Shown piece after piece: positions 8,101-12,962 of a DNA stretch of 12,962 bases. The notes beneath the pieces are model-generated. The model did no database searches, had not been told where the DNA came from, and saw nothing but the letters and a program-made list of their open reading frames with translations. Numbering within the stretch: position 1 is the first letter of the stretch; each line of letters begins with the position of its first letter. The position numbers and the translations under genes are program-made. Source of the DNA: Nitrospirota bacterium. Its GTDB lineage: Bacteria > NPL-UPA2 > JAGMAN01. The stretch spans positions 1-12,962 of the forward strand of contig JAUWHM010000034.1 in the NCBI GenBank assembly GCA_030605915.1. The letters run 5' to 3'.

Positions 8101-8263
8101 CCAGAGTCGCCTGGAATTGCTTTACTGGTGTTACCTTATTATTAGATTCCTCAACAGTCTGAGCCTGAGCTGGAGATGGTATATAGGTGGTTATAAACAA
8201 AAAGGCAACTGCCAGTGTTAGAGAAAGGCACTTAAAAGAAATTGCCTTTTTACCCCGCCACAT
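5123..8263 (-). CDS. Secreted transglutaminase-fold protein with Cys to Ser change at the active site
   Basis: A 1046-aa exported protein. The signal peptide is residues 1-34 (MWRGKK, hydrophobic core, cleavage after A-Q-A). Residues about 48-165 are Glu/Lys-rich and probably coiled coil. The transglutaminase-like domain (PF01841 type) lies at about 255-415: IYSFVKNSIHYVPTYGSRKG, then GNSFDQASFLIALLRASDI and PARYVYG, with the His in MEHIWVEAY (H376) and the Asp in WIPLDPSF (D411). The position of the catalytic Cys holds Ser305, so peptidase or transamidase chemistry is doubtful and a binding or scaffold role is more likely. A second conserved element, YVVIDPVTGEGAYLISGG (about 868-885), occurs in large secreted transglutaminase-like proteins. 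Residues about 955-1040 form the module that is repeated downstream. GGAGG (8270-8274) sits 6 nt before the ATG, and a strong promoter lies upstream. It is the first gene of the accessory cluster. Confidence 0.9.
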   Translation of the reverse strand: MWRGKKAISFKCLSLTLAVAFLFITTYIPSPAQAQTVEESNNKVTPVKQFQATLEETEELLEDISEKLDGGEDVTLELDELKAKKQRIESLDQEIEQEFIQTEQKLKAAGLPGTILQRHYDFVARYNQNMSALLTNLNEVENAKLDRAKVKEKVNQAKEHIKNNRHKKKYIPLDPNKLPQRGSNLKARGPLASADQFNKLYAHTESNSVSPQPQQRRISSIVKLIRRLFNIPPVHAADSGDASTDPNLTETIDVQITSEVKELAKRLNHNPVEIYSFVKNSIHYVPTYGSRKGSQETLREMSGNSFDQASFLIALLRASDIPARYVYGRVIVPIETMMNMLGVKDRQTAGNMILTGGIPAQGRSSGGVLDSVVMEHIWVEAYVDMLPSRGINQGIGRGGNIGKGDTWIPLDPSFKTYEEKEDIDVTQGVPIDPQIVLDTALQGAATTDYSITNLNLNGIESLTQTYIDKRRAAVQANYPEANVFDILGGRRIVREEIKVLPTSLPYKVGSIFTRYSELPGSLRYRINYRVINPDWPSDPLLNYTLSTPEIAGKRVTLTYFAASDADKATLASYARLEDVPAYLVEVVPVLRVDGKRVATGSSVGLGTTQYFYRDFIDPTLGTQRLSNTVTAGGTYAMAVNLHIIPPSELHNRFARYKTNLRLIKDAITSPDIASRLDIVPDDIFGEFLYLVAASYFTNMDTMNRMTAAKTGVRIITHPSEAIGKETVAVSYLYGFPSTVKRVGLNLDADLIHQIPFSITGDPDAAPAFMLQSGVAGSIMESEVFAQAFGIPLNDPLHPAVSAIKILNICNTQGIPIYIVDSNNINQVLPLLNISSEVKEDVQNSAAAGKTIYVPQQEINYYGWVGTGYVVIDPVTGEGAYLISGGTSGGELTFEQIRGLSEDVQDASDFLQVLADSGLFAEEISEILGEIAGSLDEMRALVQVVTNWAKLIVKAIKEGHANDPMVMEPLVNAAVDVIVGRIIYHSQIFEQNAVNKTCLLITAYSATVVSICELTQSSLSQGLYEEYIGLLQNEFIEAGAPWSNLFF

Positions 8264-8269
8264 GATTGG

Positions 8270-8274
8270 CCTCC
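8270..8274 (-). promoter_or_regulatory. Strong ribosome binding site of the transglutaminase-like gene
   Basis: A perfect GGAGG on the minus strand lies 6 nt before the ATG at 8263 and fixes that start. Confidence 0.8.
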
Positions 8275-8308
8275 TTATTTTGACTATTGTTCCCTGATTT
8301 ACACAGCC

Positions 8309-8336
8309 ATTATACTATGTTAAATTTCAAAGTCAA
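8309..8336 (-). promoter_or_regulatory. Sigma70-type promoter of the accessory envelope cluster
   Basis: On the minus strand TTGACT (8331-8336) and a perfect TATAAT (8309-8314) are separated by 16 nt of AT-rich sequence. Transcription should start near 8302, leaving a leader of about 40 nt before the ATG at 8263. This is the only good promoter seen for the left cluster, which otherwise has gaps of at most 52 bp, so the 1046-aa gene, the lipoproteins and the QW-repeat gene are likely one operon. Strength is inferred from consensus match only. Confidence 0.75.
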
Positions 8337-8450
8337 ATAAATTTTGGTCTTTGTCTTGAATAAATTTTTAGGGATGAATAAACTCGTGATTCCAGCTAAC
8401 ATCATCAGGTTGGCGGGTTAACGGGTAATCAAGGGTCAGCCTCCAAAATC
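8337..8450. other. Intergenic stretch after lolC with no recognised terminator
   Basis: This AT-rich stretch between the lolC stop and the next promoter holds no open frame worth calling and no GC-rich hairpin followed by a T run on the minus strand. Read-through from the prfB-lysS-lolC unit into the accessory cluster is therefore possible. Confidence 0.4.
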
Positions 8451-9689
8451 TCACTCATACCGCAGAGCCTCTACTGGGTCTAACCTTGAGGCCCGCCAGG
8501 CTGGATAGAGGGTAGCCAAGAAAGTGAGCACCGTGGCTGCAGAGATGATATAGATGAAGTCCCCTCCCTTCACCTCCACCGGGATGGTGGAAAGATAGTA
8601 AATGTTTGCGGGCAATCTAATAATGTCATAGGTCTTAAGCAGATGGCAAAACATCAGGCCCAATCCACAGCCGATGGCCGTTCCCACCAATCCAATGGCC
8701 AGTCCCTGCAGGACAAAGATAGTCTTAATGCTCCCATTGGTTGCCCCAATTGACTTCAGGATTCCAATATCCTTGGTCTTCTCAGTAACGATCATATCCA
8801 GGATGCTGATAATGTTAAAGGCGGCCACCACCACGATGAGGACGATGATGATGAACTGAACTGACTTCTCTAACTTGAGAGCGGAGAATAATTCTGGCTT
8901 AAATTGCATCCAGGGCTTAGCCGACAGATTCAGCCGCGCTTCAATCTGGTTGGCTACCTGAGGTGCTAAATAGGGCTCATCTAATTTCACCTGAATGCCG
9001 GTGGCTACATCCCCAAGTGAAAAAAGTCTCTGGGCTGAGGGCAGAGATATGTAAGCAAGGCTTGAGTCATATTCATAGAAGCCGGAATGGAAGAGGCCAT
9101 TAACGGTATAATCAGTTAGTTCGGGCGTCAATGAGGGGGCAATCACAGCTACGCTGTCACCTAGGCCTACCCCTAAACTTCGGGCCAGTTCTCTGCCTAT
9201 CAGGATACCTTCTTCTCCAAGACCTGGGCCCCTTAGAGATGCATCTCCAGCAGAGTTTAGAGATTTATTTTTAATCGGACCTGGAGTCCATTCCCAGAGA
9301 TACTCATCTAAATCGGTCACCCTCTTCTCCCTCTCCAAATCTATCCCCTTAATGAAGATGGCGGCTGCCCCCTCATCTGAACGGAGCATGACCAGATTGG
9401 TAATGATTGGACTGGCCGCAGTCACATGTTCCATTCTCTCTAAGGTAGGAATAATCTCGCTGTATTTTCCTATTGCCCCTCGTTTACCGCTGACTAATAG
9501 GTGGGATTCAGTTCCCATGATCTTATCCAGGAGATAGTGGTCGAATCCACTCATCACGCCCAGAACCACAATTAGGGTCATTACCCCAAGGGCTACTCCT
9601 GCTATGGAAATAAGGGCAATGACCGAGAGGAAGCGGCGCTGTGGCCTTGACTTTAAATACCTTCTGGTGATGAACCACTCAAATTTCAT
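8451..9689 (-). CDS. lolC: LolC/LolE-type lipoprotein-releasing ABC transporter permease
   Basis: A 412-aa inner-membrane permease of the length usual for LolC/LolE. With the ATPase LolD it extracts lipoproteins from the inner membrane and hands them to LolA. Transmembrane helix 1 spans about 20-45 (LSVIALISIAGVALGVM, then VVLGVMSGF), and a MacB-type periplasmic domain about 48-272. Three FtsX-type helices follow at about 276-298, 322-350 and 376-396. Family signatures are LFSALKLEKSVQFI, VVAAFNIISILDM, EKTKDIGILKSIGAT and the C-terminal ASRLDPVEALRYE. Whether it is LolC, LolE or a single LolF-like form cannot be decided. The start lies 2 bp after the lysS stop with only a weak ribosome binding site, so it is probably translationally coupled. 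lolD, which often follows directly, is not in the window. Its presence supports an outer membrane and a route for the three lipoproteins encoded nearby. Confidence 0.93.
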   Translation of the reverse strand: MKFEWFITRRYLKSRPQRRFLSVIALISIAGVALGVMTLIVVLGVMSGFDHYLLDKIMGTESHLLVSGKRGAIGKYSEIIPTLERMEHVTAASPIITNLVMLRSDEGAAAIFIKGIDLEREKRVTDLDEYLWEWTPGPIKNKSLNSAGDASLRGPGLGEEGILIGRELARSLGVGLGDSVAVIAPSLTPELTDYTVNGLFHSGFYEYDSSLAYISLPSAQRLFSLGDVATGIQVKLDEPYLAPQVANQIEARLNLSAKPWMQFKPELFSALKLEKSVQFIIIVLIVVVAAFNIISILDMIVTEKTKDIGILKSIGATNGSIKTIFVLQGLAIGLVGTAIGCGLGLMFCHLLKTYDIIRLPANIYYLSTIPVEVKGGDFIYIISAATVLTFLATLYPAWRASRLDPVEALRYE

Positions 9690-9691
9690 AG

Positions 9692-11167
9692 CTACTTCTC
9701 TGGTCTCAGCTGTGGGAACAGTATCACATCCCGGATAGAAGGAGAGTCAGTAAATAACATAATCAGGCGATCGATACCCAAGCCCAGGCCTCCCGCCGGG
9801 GGCATACCATATTCTAAGGCCCGGATGAAATCCTCATCGATCATTTTTTCTTGGCTGCAAGTCTGGTCTAGAGGATTCTTGGACTCATGATGCCCCCTGA
9901 GCTCCTCTTCTTCATCCGTGAGCTTTTGTTCCTGAAACCTCTGCCGTTGTTCTATGGGGTCATTCAGCTCTGAGTAGGCATTGGCTATCTCGCATCCCCC
10001 CATGAATAGTTCAAATCTCTCAGCTCGGCTTTCATCCTTCTTCTTGGCCAGGGGGCAGAGGAAAGCGGGATAGTCAATGACGAAGGTGGGAGAAGTTGAG
10101 CTGAGAGATTTCTCCAGCAACCTTATTAAAGCGGTGCGGGTCACCTTCTCTCCTTCCAATTTCACTCCTGCTGAGCGAATCTTCTCCGTTAGACTCTTTA
10201 TATCCTCTTCTTCAATGTCAACTCCATAGTTCTCCTTCAATGCCTGGTGGAAAGTAAGGCGTCTCCAGGGCCGAGTTAAATCAATCTCCATACCCTGATA
10301 GGTAAATTTTATTCCCCCTAACAGGCTCTCAGCTAAATGAGTGATAAGCTCCTCAGCCAACTTCATCATGTCCTGGTAATCAGCATAGGCCTGGTAGACT
10401 TCAAGCATGGTGAACTCAGGATTGTGACGGGTGGAGATCCCTTCGTTACGAAAACTGCGATTAATCTCATAAACTTTCTCAAAACCTCCCACCAGTAATC
10501 TCTTTAAATATAGCTCAGGAGCAATTCTCAAATATAGGTCCATTTCCAGGGTATCCTGGTGAGTCCGGAAAGGCTTTCCGGCGGCTCCTCCCGGGATAGG
10601 CTGAAGCATGGGAGTCTCCACTTCTAAGAATCCGCGCTCATCCAGCCATTGCCTCATCACCTTAATAAGAGAACTTCGAAGATTAAATATCTTCCTCACC
10701 TCTTCGTTGGCTATCAAATCAAGGTAGCGCTGGCGGTACCTTATTTCCACATCCTTGAGCCCATGCCACTTCTCCGGAAGTGGTCTTAATGACTTAGACA
10801 GAATAGTGAAATTTTCCACCTTAATAGTCAGCTCTCCAGTTCTTGTCTTAAAGACTTCTCCTTCTACTCCCACAAAGTCACCGATGTCCAGCTTCCCGAA
10901 TAGATTATATCTCTCCTCGCCCAAAAGATCTAAGTTTACATATATCTGGATCTGGCCACTTCCGTCTCTGAGGTCAGCGAAGGCCGTCTTCCCATGGCTG
11001 CGCAAGGCCATTATCCTCCCAGCCACCTTCACCTTATCTCCAATCTCTACCGCCTCTCCCAGACAGTGACTTCGTTGGAACCTGCCGCCGTAGGGCTTTA
11101 TTCCCCTCTCCCTTATCCCCTCTAATTTACGACGGCGCTCCTTAATCAGTTCACTCACTTCTGCCAT
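9692..11167 (-). CDS. lysS: Lysyl-tRNA synthetase, class II
   Basis: A 491-aa cytoplasmic enzyme that charges tRNA-Lys using ATP. The N-terminal OB-fold anticodon-binding domain spans about 45-125 (VKVAGRIMALRSHGKTAFADL). The class II core shows motif 1 (FLEVETPMLQPIPGGAAGKPF region, about 180-200), motif 2 (FRNEGISTRHNPEFTMLEVY, about 239-258) and motif 3 (GLGLGIDRLIMLF, about 460-472), with the LysS hallmark ALEYGMPPAGG just before motif 3. Between FQEQ (411-414) and IDEDF (443-447) there are 28 residues where E. coli LysS, from memory, has about 12; this charged insertion (EEEELRGHHESKNPLDQ) is unusual. It follows prfB by 41 bp. A promoter in that gap suggests separate, possibly leaderless, expression, and no convincing ribosome binding site precedes the ATG. 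Confidence 0.96.
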   Translation of the reverse strand: MAEVSELIKERRRKLEGIRERGIKPYGGRFQRSHCLGEAVEIGDKVKVAGRIMALRSHGKTAFADLRDGSGQIQIYVNLDLLGEERYNLFGKLDIGDFVGVEGEVFKTRTGELTIKVENFTILSKSLRPLPEKWHGLKDVEIRYRQRYLDLIANEEVRKIFNLRSSLIKVMRQWLDERGFLEVETPMLQPIPGGAAGKPFRTHQDTLEMDLYLRIAPELYLKRLLVGGFEKVYEINRSFRNEGISTRHNPEFTMLEVYQAYADYQDMMKLAEELITHLAESLLGGIKFTYQGMEIDLTRPWRRLTFHQALKENYGVDIEEEDIKSLTEKIRSAGVKLEGEKVTRTALIRLLEKSLSSTSPTFVIDYPAFLCPLAKKKDESRAERFELFMGGCEIANAYSELNDPIEQRQRFQEQKLTDEEEELRGHHESKNPLDQTCSQEKMIDEDFIRALEYGMPPAGGLGLGIDRLIMLFTDSPSIRDVILFPQLRPEK

Positions 11168-11174
11168 ATGCTCT

Positions 11175-11204
11175 ATTTTAATATGCTTCTATCCCGTATG
11201 TCAA
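11175..11204 (-). promoter_or_regulatory. Predicted lysS promoter giving a leaderless transcript
   Basis: On the minus strand a perfect TTGACA (11199-11204) is followed after 18 nt by TAAAAT (11175-11180), one mismatch from consensus. The -10 box ends only 7 nt before the lysS ATG at 11167, so transcription would begin at or next to the start codon. The absence of a good ribosome binding site before lysS fits this. Confidence 0.55.
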
Positions 11205-11208
11205 CAGA

Positions 11209-12307
11209 TTAGTAACGGCTCCTCCTTAGATAAGCCTTTATAAATGAGTCAATCCCCCCGTCCATCACTGCATTCACATTACCTGTTTCTATGTTAGTGC
11301 GATGGTCCTTGACCATCTGATAGGGCTGGAAGATATAACTGCGGATTTGGCTCCCCCAGGCAATCTCCTCCTTCTCTCCTCTCTGTTTGGCTATCTCTTC
11401 TTCCTGCTTCTTTCGGTAATATTCAAATAGGCGGGCGCGGAGGACCTTAAGAGCAGTAGCCTTGTTCTGATGCTGGGACCTCTCGTTCTGACACTGAGCG
11501 ATGATCCCGGTAGGCAGATGGGTAATCCTCACCGCTGAATCAGTGACATTTACGTGTTGACCTCCCGCTCCACTAGCCCGGTAAGTATCTATCCTTAAAT
11601 CCGAATCCTTGATCTCAACCTGGACCTCATCCTCAACCTCGGGAATGACATCTACCGATGAGAAAGAGGTATGCCGGCGATGTCCAGCATCAAATGGGGA
11701 GATGCGCACCAGGCGATGCACCCCTATCTCTGCCTTCAAGCGGCCATAAGCGAACTCGCCTCTCATGAGCATGGTGACGCCCTTTACTCCCGCCTCTTCC
11801 CCCGGAAGGATGTCAAGAATTCTGCTTTCATAACCCATCCTGTCCCCCCACCTGAGGTACATCCTCAGGAGCATATTGGCCCAGTCACAGGATTCAGTTC
11901 CTCCCGCCCCGGCATGAATGGTGAGAATGGCACTGTTTCGGTCATATTCGCCACTGAGAATGCTCTTAAGCTCTAAATCCCCTATACCCTGCCTTAACTT
12001 CTCTTTTCTCTCCTCGAGCTCCTTTAGAAGGCTCTCCTCTTTCTCTTCCCGGGCCAATTCAAGAAGCGCTGAGAGTTCCTCCTCCTCCTTATTTAGGTCC
12101 TGCCAGGAGTTAACCGCCCCTCTTAAATTGTTAACTTCCTTTATCACATCTTGAGCTTTCTTCCTATCATCCCAGAAGCCGGCCCTGGACATCTCCTTCT
12201 CAAGTTCGCTTATCTTTGCCTCCTTCTTAGACAGGTCAAAGATAGCCTCTCATCTCTTGCAATCTCTTGCTGACCGAGGCCAATTCCTTAGCTAACTCAT
12301 CAAACAT
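11209..12307 (-). CDS. prfB: Peptide chain release factor 2, with programmed +1 frameshift
   Basis: Release factor 2 reads UGA and UAA stop codons and triggers peptide release on the ribosome. The gene is in two frames: 23 codons from ATG 12307 to an in-frame TGA at 12236-12238, then, skipping one T, 342 codons from GAC (12235-12237) to TAA at 11209. The product is 365 aa, the usual RF2 length. Key features are the RF2 stop-recognition tripeptide SPF (residues 203-205, in VRISPFDAGHRRHTSF) and the catalytic GGQ (248-250, in RASGAGGQHVNV). The N-terminal helical domain begins YLDLSKKEAKISELEKEM across the shift. A purine-rich GGAGGGG ribosome binding site and a promoter precede it. Without the frameshift one would wrongly start the gene at ATG 12192. 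It is the first gene of the prfB-lysS-lolC unit. Confidence 0.95.
12235..12250 (-). promoter_or_regulatory. Programmed +1 frameshift site of prfB
   Basis: The minus strand reads AGA GGC TAT CTT TGA C. The slippery CTT before the TGA at codon 24, the C after it that weakens termination, and the Shine-Dalgarno-like GAGG three bases before CTT are all in the places seen in the well-known E. coli prfB site. Low RF2 lets the ribosome slip to CTT T GAC, so RF2 regulates its own synthesis. Confidence 0.93.
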
Positions 12308-12336
12308 AACCTATCCCCTCCCTTCCATTTTCAACA

Positions 12337-12365
12337 AATATACCATACCTAATCAGTAATTTCAA
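12337..12365 (-). promoter_or_regulatory. Sigma70-type promoter of prfB
   Basis: On the minus strand TTGAAA (12360-12365) and TATATT (12337-12342) are separated by 17 nt, the optimal spacing. The transcript would start near 12330 and have a leader of about 23 nt with a GGAGGGG ribosome binding site. Confidence 0.65.
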
Positions 12366-12463
12366 TAAGAAAACTTCATTTAGGGGAAGCCTTTCCTTAT
12401 CACCACCAGAAAGAGCAAACTGGTGAGTTTTTTCCCTTGATAGGGCGTGTGCAATGGTTGCGA

Positions 12464-12962
12464 TCATTTCTTTTTGAAGAGGTGAATGAGCAGGAAGCCA
12501 GCCAGGAAGCCTCCGATGTGGGCGGACCAGGCTACGGCGCTCATTTCCTTAGGAACAGTATGAGCATACCAGAACTGTAGAGCAATCCACAGTCCCAGGA
12601 AGATGAGGGCCGGAAGACGGATGAAGCGGGGGAAGATCCAGATGAAAAATAGACAGAGTATTCTGGCTCGGGGAAAGAGCAGAAGATAAGATCCCAGAAT
12701 TCCAGCAATAGCGCCACTGGCTCCAATCAAGGGCACTGATGAACCGGGGTCGGTGGCAATATGGGTTAAGGTAGCCACCAAGCCGCAGATGGGGTAAAAC
12801 AGTATAAACCGGAGATGCCCCACTCTGTCTTCAATACTTGGCCCGAAGATCCACAGATAAAGCATATTCCCAATAATATGGAGGAATGAACCGTGAAGAA
12901 ACATACAGGTAATCAGGGTGGCTAATATGGGTATAACAATCCATTTCTCAGCCCCGCGGTAT
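12464..12962 (-). CDS. Rhomboid family intramembrane serine protease, N-terminus cut by window edge
   Basis: The frame is open to the right edge: 19 codons (YRGAEKWIVIPILATLITC) precede the Met at 12904, so that Met is internal and the true start lies outside. The visible 165 residues hold most of the rhomboid core. They show HGSFLHIIGNMLYLWIFG (the HxxxN-type oxyanion helix), EDRVGHLRFILFY, the catalytic Ser in GASGAIAGILGSY (12716-12718) and the catalytic His in AHIGGFLAGF (12518-12520). This membrane-embedded Ser-His protease cleaves transmembrane segments of other proteins; its substrate is unknown. A lysine-rich KKK tail ends the protein. It precedes prfB by 156 bp and is probably a separate unit, since prfB has its own promoter. 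Confidence 0.93.
   Translation of the reverse strand, partial: YRGAEKWIVIPILATLITCMFLHGSFLHIIGNMLYLWIFGPSIEDRVGHLRFILFYPICGLVATLTHIATDPGSSVPLIGASGAIAGILGSYLLLFPRARILCLFFIWIFPRFIRLPALIFLGLWIALQFWYAHTVPKEMSAVAWSAHIGGFLAGFLLIHLFKKK

Noticed and set aside
12404..12433. Hairpin CACCAG/CTGGTG followed by six T on the plus strand, resembling a terminator
   Set aside because: It faces the wrong way: all genes are on the minus strand and no plus-strand gene ends before it. The stem is only 6 bp with a 10-nt loop.
12541..12726. Minus-strand 61-codon frame within the rhomboid gene
   Set aside because: It is a shifted-frame shadow of the catalytic core of the rhomboid protease.
1..12962. CRISPR arrays, tRNA genes, rRNA genes and insertion sequences
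   Set aside because: I looked for regularly spaced short repeats, tRNA-like arms and transposase motifs and saw none.

Overview
The window comes from the chromosome of an uncultured-looking, Gram-negative (double-membrane) bacterium. It encodes a LolC/LolE-type lipoprotein-release permease, three predicted lipoproteins and several exported proteins. Moderate base composition, near-consensus sigma70-type promoters and a classic prfB frameshift site fit many deep-branching lineages. Candidate phyla such as Omnitrophota would be compatible, but that is a guess. All genes lie on the minus strand, so transcription runs from right to left.

The right part (about 8451-12962) is housekeeping: the end of a rhomboid intramembrane protease, then prfB (release factor 2, read through a +1 programmed frameshift), lysS (class II lysyl-tRNA synthetase) and a lolC/lolE-type permease. 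prfB has its own promoter. lysS has a second promoter placed so close to its ATG that a leaderless transcript is predicted. The permease gene follows lysS after 2 bp.

The left part (1 to about 8340) is an accessory, probably co-transcribed cluster of exported proteins behind a strong promoter (TTGACT-16-TATAAT at 8309-8336). In transcription order it holds: a 1046-aa secreted protein with a transglutaminase-fold domain whose catalytic Cys is replaced by Ser; lipoprotein A (LolA-like); a 36-codon remnant of the C-terminal module of the 1046-aa protein; lipoprotein B; a 103-aa free-standing copy of the same module; lipoprotein C; and a large secreted protein with nine QW-like (squalene-cyclase type) repeats followed by a CARDB domain, which runs off the left edge.

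The most striking feature is the repeated pair of C-terminal module plus lipoprotein, present three times in a row. The free module has diverged from its parent almost only by synonymous changes over its most conserved stretch, so it looks like a selected protein and not debris. The cluster probably encodes an envelope or cell-surface system in which lipid-binding lipoproteins work with a non-catalytic transglutaminase-like scaffold and an alpha/alpha-toroid surface protein. Its exact function cannot be read from the sequence.
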